From JAXLWB01 sp046328715 (GTDB lineage Bacteria > Chloroflexota > Anaerolineae > Caldilineales > Caldilineaceae), in NCBI GenBank assembly GCA_046328715.1, contig JAXLWB010000026.1:1-64000 (forward strand): 64,000 bases of DNA, given 5' to 3'. Below, one piece after another: positions 55,781 through 64,000 of the stretch. How positions within the stretch are numbered: position 1 is the first letter of the stretch; every line of letters begins with the position of its first letter. Under the pieces are notes generated by a model. The model searched no databases, was not told where the DNA came from, and saw nothing but the letters and a program-made list of their open reading frames with translations. The translations under genes and the position numbers were made by a program.

Positions 55781-57599
55781 ATGCACATGAAATTTCCATA
55801 CGGCAATAGTGATTTCTACCAGATTATAACTGAAGAGTATCTATATTTTGACCGAACCAGTTGCATTCCCCAATTTGAAGAAATTGGGAAAAGTTTGCTC
55901 TTTCTACGTCCGCGACGTTTTGGCAAAAGTCTGCTGATTTCGATGCTGGAAAATTACTATGACATTGCGAAAGCCAGGGAGTTTGATCGTCTATTTGGTC
56001 CGTTAGCGATTGGCGCCAATCCTACGCCGCTGCACAATCAATATCTGGTTTTGACCTGGGATTTCTCCTTCATTAAGACCTATGGTTCGGTCGAAGCTAT
56101 TGACAGAGCGTTGCAGCAATATCTCAATGAACGGACGCGCAACTTTATCGTGCGTTACAAAAACCTTCTCACAACCGAGATCCACATCGACCCAACCAAC
56201 GCCCTCACCACGTTTCTCTCTTTGTTGACTTCGGTCCAAGCTGCTGGACACAAACTCTATCTCCTGATCGATGAGTATGACAACTTTGCCAACGAAGTGA
56301 TGATGGCTGGGCAGCCTGAAAGTCGTGAACGCTATGAAGAGCTTGTCTCCGGCGAAGGGATCTTCAAAACGGTCTTTAAAGCAGTCAAAGGCGTGATGCG
56401 CGGCATGGGGTTGGATCGGGTCTTTATCACAGGCGTTTCGCCGATTGTGTTGAGCGACGTGACCAGCGGCTATAACATTGCCAAAAATCTTACCTGGCGG
56501 CGCCAGTTGAATGATCTCTGTGGCTTTACTACAGCTGAGGTGCGCGCCTTGGTCGAACGTGTGATCGCCGATTGCGGTCTGCCGCCTGCCAAGGCGGACG
56601 AGGCAATGGAACTGATGCGCGTCTTCTACAATGGCTCGCGCTTCACCTTCGATCAGTCACCACTCATCTATAACCCAACCCTCGTCTTTTACTTTCTCGA
56701 AGAATTTCAGCTTGAGTGTCGTTACCCAGATAAGATGTTGGATGGCAACCTTGCGCCCGATTACAACAAGCTGGTGTACATCTCGAAACATCTGGATGGG
56801 GAGCAACTATTACTTGCAGCAATCAATAGCGAAGAAGCCTTAACTGTTACCGAAGTAGGGGACCGGTTTGGGATGGCAGAGATGTTGTCTGATAAGCGGC
56901 AGGATCGTATGGCATCATTGCTCTGCTATTTGGGCGTGTTAACCTTAGGCGGCAGGGATGCGACGGGTAAATACATTCTCGAAATTCCCAATTTGGTAAT
57001 AAGGCGACTCTATGTCGATCGCTTACTCGACATGATGCTGCCCCCCCACGATCAAGAACGTGGCCGTACTGCTGCCGAAGCACTCTCACAACGTGGTGAG
57101 ATGCAACCGCTTTGCAACTTCATCGAAGAGACCTATTTCAGGGTGCTTGACAATCGGGATTATCTGCATGCCGATGAGTTAACCGTCAAGATGGCGTTTT
57201 TAACCTTGCTCTACAATGATACATTATACATCATCGACTCCGAAACCGCTTTGGAACGCACCTACGCCGACTATCCAGAAACCAGAGATCATCCATCGAG
57301 ATCGCCGTTTTCACACCAACTGGATATTTTCGTCTGAGTTTAAATATATGCCACTCAGCAAGGTCGAGATGGAGGAACAGCCTACAGACGTACTCAAAGC
57401 ACGCACGCCAGTGACAGAAAAGCTGGCCGAAGCGAGCAAGCAGGTCAGAAATTACCGCACAAAATTAGCGAAAAAATACGGCAATAGCCTGCGCTTACGG
57501 AGCTATGCTGTCGTTGCCATCGGTTTTGAGCGCGTGTTGTGGGAGGAAGTTACGGACCAAGACTCAAGTACTTCTGAAGTTGCAGCTAGGAAGCATTGA
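55781..57599 (+). pseudogene. AAA-ATPase-like / PD-(D/E)XK nuclease-domain protein, frameshifted at the catalytic motif
   Basis: Start ATG 55781 (AAGGGG upstream). The first frame (518 residues) holds an AAA-ATPase_like domain: FPYGNSDFYQIITEEYLYFDRT, Walker A variant RPRRFGKS near 46, LYLLIDEYDNF near 162 and FITGVSPIVLSDVTSGYNI. It stops at TGA 57335-57337 right after SHQLDIFV. The +1 frame continues with SSEFKYMPLSKVEMEE, EKLAEASKQVRNYR and LRSYAVVAIGFERVLWEE to 57599, the normal nuclease C-terminus (DUF1703-like). One base too many near 57330-57337 splits the expected D-x-x-x-E-F-K catalytic motif. Members are abundant and of unknown or defence-like role. Confidence 0.85.
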
Positions 57600-57604
57600 A
57601 AAAT

Positions 57605-57641
57605 AAGGGGTTATCTTCTCGATGAAGATAGCCCCTTTTTC
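57605..57641 (+). terminator. rho-independent terminator
   Basis: AAGGGGTTATCTTC pairs with GAAGATAGCCCCTT around TCGAT, followed by TTT(T). It lies 6 bp past the frameshifted gene and also faces the end of the convergent ABC operon. Confidence 0.88.
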
Positions 57642-57674
57642 AAAGACTCAACGATACAAAGCGTTCACTCTGGG

Positions 57675-59234
57675 TTATTTACCCTTCGCCGCTTTCCATG
57701 CATCGTACTGCTTCTCCACCTCTGCCTTGACGGTATCGATACCTGCCGCCTTCAACGCATCGATGTAGTTGGGCAATTCAACCTCTGGGTCGACATAGCC
57801 GGTCATTAGGGCGCGGTTCAACCCGTCGGCAACGGTCGCAATCGCCGTCAGTTCGGCGGCCACTGGCTCAGTGCGGAAACGGAAGCCCAGGGAAGGATGA
57901 TCAATCGCATCTTTCGAGTAATCGATCAACATTCGGTTCTTGTTGGGGTCTTCCTTGTTGGAAACAGCTTGCAGCAAAGTGTTGCCCAGCGTCCATGCAC
58001 CACCATGCGCACCATACCAGGCACTGTCGATAATTTTCACCCGACCATCAGCCTCAACCTCCCAATTTTTGCCTTCGACGCCAAAGAGCATCATATTGAG
58101 CAACGTAGAATCACTGTGCATCAGGTTGATAAATTTCATCGCCTCGACAGGATGTTCGGACGCCATCGGAATGGCGAGCATGGAACCGCCAGAGTGCGTG
58201 GTGACATTGACCTTGGGTTGGGAATAGATTTCCTTTAACTGGAGGTCAGCATTGCCCGAAGCGTTGACCAATTCCTGCGCCTTGATGTTATTGCCCTTGA
58301 GCGGTTGCGTTTCGATGAAGAACTTGCCCGCATTTCGAAGCTCGGCGGTGTTAAAGGTATTCAGTCCAGCATCCGGGTGAATCCAGCCTTTGTTATACCA
58401 CTCGCGGATCATGGTCACGTAGTCCTTGGCCCAGGCGGTTTCCATGATGTTGACAATCGTCTCGTTGAAGTTGCCTGCCGAATCGGGAGCAAACTCCATG
58501 CTGATCAAGTTGCTGGGAACACCCGCCGCAAAGCCGGGTACCCAAGGATCAAAGCCCTGCCAACCATCGTTGAGGAAGGGATATTCATCCGGGCGGGCGG
58601 CTTTGGCTTTTTCCAGCCAGGGCTCCAAATCGCGCATGCTCTTGATGTTGGCAGCATCTTCATCGGTAAAGCCAATCGCATCGGCGACCGCGACATTGTA
58701 GATAAAGCCTCCGGGAACGGTCAGTTCTTTGTTGGTGGGAACCGCATAGTTGACACCATCGATCTGCGTACCCGTGATGAACGCTGGGTTCAATCCGCTG
58801 ACGATGTCTTGCCCGTACTGATCGAGCAAGTTGCCATATTCCCCAGCGCTGTCGTTCAACGGACGGAACAGACCCTGCGTGGCGAGTTGCATATAGTTGA
58901 GCCAATCCGCCGTGAAGAAGATGTCCATCTTTTCACCCGCTTGAATGCCGGTGACCGCCTTCGTCGCCCAATCGCCCCAACCCACAATGTGGAAGGCGAC
59001 ATTGACGCCAAGCAGTGGCTCGATGTACGCATTGATCGCTTCTTCAACCGCTGCGCGCTGATCAGTATCGCCGTTGCCAATCCAATAGTAGTCGAGTACT
59101 ATCACATCACCCGCTGCGCTGGCCGCGGGTTGTCCTTCAGCAGCCGGTTGGGCGGGTGCTGCGGCTGGAACACAAGCCGCCACCACCGCCAGCATTGTCA
59201 AAATTAACAAATACGAAGTAACTTTTCTTAACAT
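57675..59234 (-). CDS. sugar ABC importer solute-binding lipoprotein
   Basis: 519 residues from ATG 59234, with AGGAGAAC eight bases upstream; the longer frame adds 46 residues of repeat-containing DNA. Lipobox VVAAC (C21), Ala/Pro linker. Mature part: LGVNVAFHIVGWGDWATKAVTGIQAG and DIFFTADWLNYMQLATQGLF are typical of large family 1 binding proteins for oligosaccharides (LplA/YtcQ-like), with a C-terminal DUF3502-type region (EVEKQYDAWKAAKGK). First gene product needed by the two permeases upstream on the same strand. Ligand unknown; plant- or host-glycan oligosaccharides are typical. Confidence 0.9.
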   Translation of the reverse strand: MLRKVTSYLLILTMLAVVAACVPAAAPAQPAAEGQPAASAAGDVIVLDYYWIGNGDTDQRAAVEEAINAYIEPLLGVNVAFHIVGWGDWATKAVTGIQAGEKMDIFFTADWLNYMQLATQGLFRPLNDSAGEYGNLLDQYGQDIVSGLNPAFITGTQIDGVNYAVPTNKELTVPGGFIYNVAVADAIGFTDEDAANIKSMRDLEPWLEKAKAARPDEYPFLNDGWQGFDPWVPGFAAGVPSNLISMEFAPDSAGNFNETIVNIMETAWAKDYVTMIREWYNKGWIHPDAGLNTFNTAELRNAGKFFIETQPLKGNNIKAQELVNASGNADLQLKEIYSQPKVNVTTHSGGSMLAIPMASEHPVEAMKFINLMHSDSTLLNMMLFGVEGKNWEVEADGRVKIIDSAWYGAHGGAWTLGNTLLQAVSNKEDPNKNRMLIDYSKDAIDHPSLGFRFRTEPVAAELTAIATVADGLNRALMTGYVDPEVELPNYIDALKAAGIDTVKAEVEKQYDAWKAAKGK

Positions 59235-59296
59235 GTTTTGTTCTCCTATGAAATAGTTTTTGGGATTAGACGCCATGCAGTGGATACACAAAAAAG

Positions 59297-59330
59297 AATG
59301 AAAGTGGCAAGTTGCAGGTGGCAAGTGCTG
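59297..59330. repeat. GCAAGTT/GCAGGTG/GCAAGTG heptamers
   Basis: Three 7-nt units follow AAAGTG, in the spacer between the permease and binding-protein genes. The same unit appears near 52122-52140 and, inverted, at 15418-15465. Confidence 0.65.
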
Positions 59331-59368
59331 TCCTAACTCAACCAGTAACCGTTCACCATTAACCATTT

Positions 59369-60322
59369 TCACCCCTTGATGGCACCAATCGTTAACCCCT
59401 TGATGAAAAAGCGCTGGAAGAATGGATAAGCAAAAATGACCGGGCCAACCGTCACGACGGCCATCGCCATGCGGAAGGTCTGCGATGGCAGTTCCGACAT
59501 ATTCACCAGCCCCTGCATCTTATCGGCATTCTCCAACAGGAAACGGATATTGTTTAAGGTTGTGTAGATCGTGAACTGTAGGCTGTAATATTGTGCGTCG
59601 TCCACCAACAGCAGAGAGTTGAAGAAGTTGTTCCAAATCCCAATCGCACTGAACAGCGCCACCGTTGCCAACCCAGGAATCGACAGCGGTAAGACAATCT
59701 GGAAATAGGTACGCCATTCGCTCGCTCCATCCATGCGAGCCGCTTCGATGATCTCATTCGGCACATTGGCTTTATAGAAGGTGCGCATGACGATCACCCA
59801 GAAGGGGCTAAACGCAGAGGGTAGGAAGAGCGCCCACAGGCTGTTTTGAATCACCAAAACCTGTCGCGCCACCATGTAATAAGCCACCAATCCGCCGCTG
59901 AACAACATGGTGAAGAAGGCATAGAAGGTGAAAAAGGTGCCAAACTTGAAGTTATCCCTGGAGAGCGGATAGGCGTACAGCCCCACCATCAGCACAGACA
60001 TCACCGTCCCAATCACAGTGGAGATAATCGTATTCTTGTAAGCGGTCAGGACGATAGAACCCTGACTGAACAGAAATTTATAGGCCATCCCCGAAAATTC
60101 TTCCGGCCACAGACGGTAGCCATTGGCCGTCAGAGATGCCTCGGAAGTGACTGACGCAATCACGATTACATAGATGGGAATCAGCGTCAAAATGCAGGCA
60201 AAAATCAACAACAGATTGAAGCCAAGATTGGCTGGCGCTGTAATGGCGAGAACATCTCTCTGTTTTCGCTTTCGAAGGAAACCCTGACGCGCTTGTGGCT
60301 CAGATTTCAACACTGTCTCCAT
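59369..60322 (-). CDS. carbohydrate ABC transporter permease (LplC/YtcP type)
   Basis: 317 residues from ATG 60322 (AAAGGA at a workable distance; ATG 60331 is only two bases from it). Six membrane helices from FNLLLIFACILTLIPIYVIVIA. The cytoplasmic EAA loop EAARMDGASEWRTYFQIVLPLSIP docks the ATPase. The C-terminal VTVGPVIFAYPFFQRFFIKGLTIGAIKG is diagnostic of the LplC/YtcP family. It forms the channel with the 341-residue permease. No ATPase gene is in the operon, so a shared MsmK/UgpC-like ATPase elsewhere is expected. Confidence 0.93.
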   Translation of the reverse strand: METVLKSEPQARQGFLRKRKQRDVLAITAPANLGFNLLLIFACILTLIPIYVIVIASVTSEASLTANGYRLWPEEFSGMAYKFLFSQGSIVLTAYKNTIISTVIGTVMSVLMVGLYAYPLSRDNFKFGTFFTFYAFFTMLFSGGLVAYYMVARQVLVIQNSLWALFLPSAFSPFWVIVMRTFYKANVPNEIIEAARMDGASEWRTYFQIVLPLSIPGLATVALFSAIGIWNNFFNSLLLVDDAQYYSLQFTIYTTLNNIRFLLENADKMQGLVNMSELPSQTFRMAMAVVTVGPVIFAYPFFQRFFIKGLTIGAIKG

Positions 60323-60377
60323 GTGCTTCATTTCCTTTGGATTCAGGGTAACCGTAACACAAAAAGGACACTCGTTA

Positions 60378-60459
60378 GACTTGTTCTGATCGTAGGGGCA
60401 TCCGCTTGCCGGTGCCCTTGGGCGACCGCAAGGGTACGCCCCTACGATCAGAACAAGTC
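60378..60459. repeat. 22-bp-stem palindrome (REP-like)
   Basis: GACTTGTTCTGATCGTAGGG at 60378 onward pairs with the arm ending at 60459 (CCCTACGATCAGAACAAGTC). Inside are further nested arms (GTGCCCTTG, CAAGGGTAC). It lies between the two permease genes on the same operon and could tune their relative expression. Confidence 0.85.
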
Positions 60460-60463
60460 CTGT

Positions 60464-61486
60464 TTAAAACAGTGCCAAATCCGGTCGTGTTCTACGCACA
60501 ACAAAGTTGGTGATCAGAATCAGCACAAAGCCGAAGACCGACTGCAAAAAGGCTGCCGCAGCCGGATAACCAAGGGGCGTGCTGCTTCGCAACATACTGT
60601 AGACAAAGACATCCAAGGTATAGGTCATATCCTTTACCAGGGCTGCACCGTTGGGAAGCGTATAGAACATGTCGAAGTCTGAACCCAAGATGCGACCGAC
60701 TGCCAGAATTTGTAGCAGCACGATCACCGGGATAAGATGAGGCAAAGTAATCGTGGTAAATTGTTTCCACTTGCCAGCACCGTCTACCGCCGCCGCTTCA
60801 TACAGTTCACGCGGAATGCCAGTGATGGTGGCCAGATAGATGATGGAGCCGTTACCGGTATACTTCCACACATTGGCAATCAGAAAAATGAAGGGCCAGA
60901 TGCTTTTTTCCTTGTAAACTTCAATCGGTCCCAACCCGATGGGGGTTAAGAGGCTGTTGATGATCCCCCCTGAGCTACCCAATGCATAGACCACATAGGC
61001 GACCACAATCCACGAAATGAAATACGGCAGAAAGAGAATGGAGTGATAGAGTTTGGCCAGGAAGCGATTCGACAGTTCGAAGATGATGACCGCCAAGGCG
61101 ACTGATAACACCAAACCGACCACCATGAAGAGCAAGTTGTACAAAATTGTGTTACGGATGTAGGTGAGCGTGTTCTCAATATTGGTCGGCAGCGTCAGGT
61201 AGCGAAAGTTCTCCAGTCCTACCCAGGGACTTTTGATGAGACTGTAGACAAACTTGTTTTGAATCCAGTAATCACTGGGGGGGCGTGAAAGCTTATAGTC
61301 TTTGAAAGCCATAATGATGCCAGGCATGGGCAGATAGGAAAACAAGAAGAGCCAAATGGCACCTGGCAGCACCATAATCAGATAAGACAAATTCGTATAA
61401 ACCTTATCGGCTCCCCAACGTTTCTTTTTACTTGGAAGTGACTTGGCAGAAGCTGCAACTTCGACAGACATAGAGGCATTTCCCAT
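60464..61486 (-). CDS. carbohydrate ABC transporter permease (LplB/YteP type)
   Basis: About 340 residues; ATG 61486 chosen, but 61471 is also possible and neither has a strong ribosome binding site. Six membrane helices (LIMVLPGAIWLFLFSYLPMPGIIMAF first). EAA loop ELYEAAAVDGAGKWKQFTTITLPHLIP. The N-terminus with D-Y-K-L and W-V-G-L-E-N-F-R-Y is the LplB/YteP signature. Promoter-proximal gene of the importer operon. Confidence 0.92.
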   Translation of the reverse strand: MGNASMSVEVAASAKSLPSKKKRWGADKVYTNLSYLIMVLPGAIWLFLFSYLPMPGIIMAFKDYKLSRPPSDYWIQNKFVYSLIKSPWVGLENFRYLTLPTNIENTLTYIRNTILYNLLFMVVGLVLSVALAVIIFELSNRFLAKLYHSILFLPYFISWIVVAYVVYALGSSGGIINSLLTPIGLGPIEVYKEKSIWPFIFLIANVWKYTGNGSIIYLATITGIPRELYEAAAVDGAGKWKQFTTITLPHLIPVIVLLQILAVGRILGSDFDMFYTLPNGAALVKDMTYTLDVFVYSMLRSSTPLGYPAAAAFLQSVFGFVLILITNFVVRRTRPDLALF

Positions 61487-61617
61487 TCGTTTAACCTGCG
61501 GACGGTACAAGAACCAACATTCTTCTAGGAAATCATCATGAGAAAAGATTGTATCGAGATGGAATTTGTTACGGAATCACTGAAGCGTGCAATTGACTGG
61601 GCGTAGTTTCACACAGA

Positions 61618-61634
61618 ACAAACTGTTTGTCAAG
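61618..61634 (-). promoter_or_regulatory. possible promoter/operator of the sugar importer operon
   Basis: ACAAACTGTTTGT is a perfect 13-bp palindrome that overlaps TTGACA (minus strand, 61634-61629). No convincing -10 is visible at 17 bp, so only the operator-like symmetry and -35-like hexamer are claimed. It is 132 bp upstream of the chosen permease start. Confidence 0.4.
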
Positions 61635-61704
61635 CGCCATCACTATACTTGAATCAGGTCATGCTTCTTGAATTTTGGCACTTTTCTGCCCCAACTTTAC
61701 GGTG

Positions 61705-62673
61705 TCACGGTTTTCCCGCCAATGTCCTTTGGAAAAATCCCACAATCTTCTCCTCAAACTCCTGTGGATAGACCGCCGGTGCGCGCATGTGATCGGCACC
61801 GGAAATAAACCAGAACTCAGCATTGACACCCGCTGCCTCGGCGGCGGCTTGTAGTTCCTGGCTGTGGTGGACGGGAACCCGCTTGTCATCAAAGCTGTGT
61901 ACCACAAAGATCGGGCGCTTGCCTACCTGTTGAATTGCCGCGAGTGGACTCTTCTCGACTATGTTCTCTCCAGTCAGCAAGCGGGCCATGATGATGCCAC
62001 CCGGTGCCAGCCAGGTTGGATAGCCAACCCGATGCAACTCCTCGCGGATGATCACTGGCAAGTTGGCAATGGGTGAGTTCAGAAAGAGCGCAGCGATGCG
62101 GGGCTCATCGACCATGGCGTAGAGGGTGGCCGCCCCGCTGAGCGAATTGCCGACGACTCCCACCTGCTCTGCTGCAAAGCCCTTCTGCTGCACCAGCCAA
62201 TCCCAGGCTCCTTCCACATCCATGTATTCGTCCGTGCCGATGGTCGAATAGCCGTCGTCAGTCGCCGAGTCGCCGGTGTCATGCAGATCGAGCAGCAGCA
62301 CACTAAAGCCGTTGTTATGCAACATCCCTGCTGGAACGAGAATGGCCTGTGCATTTTTGCAGCCACCCAGACCATCAACCAGAATCACGGCGGGCTGGTT
62401 AGGATCACCTGCCACGTACCAACCGGTCAGCAACATCGAACGGAAGCGGCTAGGGAATTGCACCACCTCATAGCTCGGCATGTAATATTTTTCAATATCA
62501 AACTCCGGCCATTTGCTGACGTTGGTAAAGTGGTCGGGCGTATTGGCCATGTGCGGATCGCAACTGTGCTGCACGCTGCCCAACCGCGTGTAGACCACAT
62601 AGCCCACAGCAAAGTAGAGGATGGCGGCCACCAAAAGCAGCGAGACAAGGACAATCGGCAGACGTTTGCGCAT
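61705..62673 (-). CDS. exported or membrane-anchored alpha/beta hydrolase
   Basis: 322 residues from ATG 62673 (AAAAGG nine bases upstream; the longer frame needs GTG). One N-terminal membrane helix (IVLVSLLLVAAILYFAVGYVVY). Catalytic triad: nucleophile elbow VVGNSLSGAATL near residue 190, Asp in VHSFDDKRVPVHH near 267, His in GADHMRAP near 300. Oxyanion region LVDGLGGCKNAQA. Resembles S9/dienelactone-type serine hydrolases acting on small esters or peptides outside or at the membrane. Divergent from the sulfatase. Confidence 0.85.
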   Translation of the reverse strand: MRKRLPIVLVSLLLVAAILYFAVGYVVYTRLGSVQHSCDPHMANTPDHFTNVSKWPEFDIEKYYMPSYEVVQFPSRFRSMLLTGWYVAGDPNQPAVILVDGLGGCKNAQAILVPAGMLHNNGFSVLLLDLHDTGDSATDDGYSTIGTDEYMDVEGAWDWLVQQKGFAAEQVGVVGNSLSGAATLYAMVDEPRIAALFLNSPIANLPVIIREELHRVGYPTWLAPGGIIMARLLTGENIVEKSPLAAIQQVGKRPIFVVHSFDDKRVPVHHSQELQAAAEAAGVNAEFWFISGADHMRAPAVYPQEFEEKIVGFFQRTLAGKP

Positions 62674-62882
62674 GACTTTATACCTTTTCACTTAATAAAC
62701 GGTACAGGGCGAACATAACGAGATGGCGTGCGACGCGCATACCTAACGTTCAATCGAGAGGGAGGCAAAACGCAAGGAAGGCGATTGGCAGCGAATTGTA
62801 CCTTACCACAACGATGCTTTACAATTGCTTCACCGCCGTCGTGCATACGATGCACTATTTTTCAATCCCAAAGGAGAATTTC

Positions 62883-64000
62883 ATGAAAGCCGTGATGGTC
62901 ATGTTCGATTCGCTTAATCGTCATATGCTCTCGGCCTATGGCTGCGATTGGACACACACGCCCAACTTCAAACGTCTGGCCGAACGCTCGGTGATGTTTA
63001 CCAACTCCTACGTCGGTTCGATGCCCTGTATGCCCGCACGCCGTGACTTGCAGACTGGGCGCTACAACTTTCTGCATCGCTCCTGGGGACCGATTGAACC
63101 CTTCGATGACTCAATGCCGCAACTGCTCGACAACCACGGCGTTTACACCCATCTCTCCACCGACCATTATCATTACTTTGAAGATGGCGGCATGACCTAT
63201 CACAACCGTTACACCTCGTGGGATTTTGAACGCGGCCAGGAGGGCGATCCCTGGAAGGGGCAGGTGGCGGATCCCGAGATTCCGCCCACCTTGATCGAAC
63301 GCAAATCGACCAACTCCGACCCCAAGTCGCTCAAGCAGATGTGGCGGCAAGATTGGGTCAATCGCCAGTTTCAGCGCCGCGAGGAGGATCAGCCGCAGCC
63401 GCGCACCTTTTGGAACGGGATCGACTTTATGCGCCGTAACCACAAAGAGGACAACTGGTTCTTGCACATTGAAACCTTTGACCCGCACGAGCCATTCTTC
63501 AGCCAGCGCAAATACAAAGATCTTTACCCACATAAATACGACGGCCCCCACTTCGATTGGCCGCCTTATCGCAAAATCCAGGAGACGCCCGACCAGGTCG
63601 AGCACATGCGCATGGAATACGCCGCGCTGCTCTCCATGTGCGATGCCTACCTGGGCGAAGTGCTCGACCAGTTTGACCAGCTCAACCTCTGGGAAGACAC
63701 GATGTTGATTGTCTGCACCGACCACGGTTTCCTGCTTGGCGAACACGATTGGTGGGCCAAGAACATGCACCCGCTCTACAACGAGATTGCCCGCACGCCG
63801 CTCTTTATCTGGGATCCGCGCTGCAAACGCCAGGGCACAACCGCTGACGGGCTTGCACAATTGATCGACCTTTCGGCCACACTGCTCGAATTCTTCGGCG
63901 TGCCGCTGCCGCCTGATATGCAGGGCATCCCGCTCAAAGATGCCGTCGCCAGCAACGCCCCCACCCGCCCAGCGATTCTCTTCGGCTATCATGGGGCGCA
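62883..64000 (+). CDS. sulfatase (partial, runs off the window)
   Basis: At least 372 residues; AAAGGAG precedes ATG 62883. Sulfatase/alkaline-phosphatase fold: MFDSLNRHMLSAYG at the start gives metal Asp9, MPCMPARRDLQTGR has C49-x-P-x-R53, the site converted to formylglycine, and TDHGFLLGEHD near 278 has further metal ligands. HIETFDPHEPF is the usual central motif. No signal peptide, so probably cytoplasmic, as for many sulfatases that act on imported glycan fragments. The 3' end is missing. An FGE-type maturase would be needed elsewhere. Confidence 0.93.
   Translation, partial: MKAVMVMFDSLNRHMLSAYGCDWTHTPNFKRLAERSVMFTNSYVGSMPCMPARRDLQTGRYNFLHRSWGPIEPFDDSMPQLLDNHGVYTHLSTDHYHYFEDGGMTYHNRYTSWDFERGQEGDPWKGQVADPEIPPTLIERKSTNSDPKSLKQMWRQDWVNRQFQRREEDQPQPRTFWNGIDFMRRNHKEDNWFLHIETFDPHEPFFSQRKYKDLYPHKYDGPHFDWPPYRKIQETPDQVEHMRMEYAALLSMCDAYLGEVLDQFDQLNLWEDTMLIVCTDHGFLLGEHDWWAKNMHPLYNEIARTPLFIWDPRCKRQGTTADGLAQLIDLSATLLEFFGVPLPPDMQGIPLKDAVASNAPTRPAILFGYHGA

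Noticed and set aside
63111..63992. 293-residue minus-strand ORF at the window end
   Set aside because: It is antisense to the sulfatase, which has a ribosome binding site, the C-x-P-x-R site and metal motifs on the plus strand.

Overview
The window looks like chromosomal DNA of a Chloroflexota bacterium, probably an Anaerolineae/Caldilineae-type heterotroph. That is an inference from gene content: two giant BTAD-NTPase-WD40 proteins, a U32 peptidase, a DUF5678 plus retropepsin pair, very large exported beta-domain proteins, and a lipoprotein-dependent oligosaccharide ABC importer. There is no rRNA, tRNA, CRISPR array, integrase or recognisable IS transposase. Start codons were moved inward in about fifteen genes where a ribosome binding site, signal peptide or promoter shows that the longest reading frame is too long.

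Layout. 1-600: end of an unknown gene, a 42-bp tandem repeat and hairpins. 0.6-6.7 kb (-): two paralogous exported proteins built from carboxypeptidase-regulatory-like repeats. 7.2-9.9 kb (-): a di-haem peroxidase fused to a beta-helix, with a cytochrome c lipoprotein. 10-14.8 kb (+): dcd, rnhA, a fructosamine-kinase-like gene and a long U32 peptidase. 14.8-24 kb: small-molecule and regulatory genes (FMN reductase, cysteine-rich SufR-like regulator, TmrB-like kinase, MBL hydrolase, Gfo/Idh oxidoreductase, amidohydrolase, VOC and DinB proteins, MFS exporter). 24-28.2 kb and 40.3-44.6 kb (-): the two STAND proteins. 28.6-37.6 kb (+): a small protein, an exported His-rich collar-like protein, a 1585-residue exported protein and a LamG/LRR/Fn3/cadherin-like protein. 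37.7-40 kb: DUF5678 and a frameshifted retropepsin, then a PatB-type lyase. 44.7-51.5 kb (-): a GH87-like lipoprotein and an Lhr-type helicase. 51.5-57.6 kb: DUF2269, MarR-GNAT fusion, ArsR/SRPBCC pair, NamA-type oxidoreductase, frameshifted AAA/PD-(D/E)XK gene. 57.7-61.5 kb (-): sugar ABC importer without its ATPase. 61.7-64 kb: alpha/beta hydrolase and a sulfatase that runs off the end.

Patterns that single-gene annotation misses: (i) four large exported proteins end at the stop codon in a near-identical aromatic-L-P-(L/M)-(V/L)-(S/C)-(R/Q) tail, and three of them share the module before it; (ii) 7-nt (sometimes 8-nt) tandem repeats occur between genes and also in frame inside the helicase and one STAND protein; (iii) at least three families of dispersed palindromic elements are present in two or three copies, some in opposite orientation; (iv) both STAND genes have the same motif 64-69 nt upstream of their start codons; (v) the arsR-like gene has a consensus promoter whose spacer is a perfect 18-bp palindrome.
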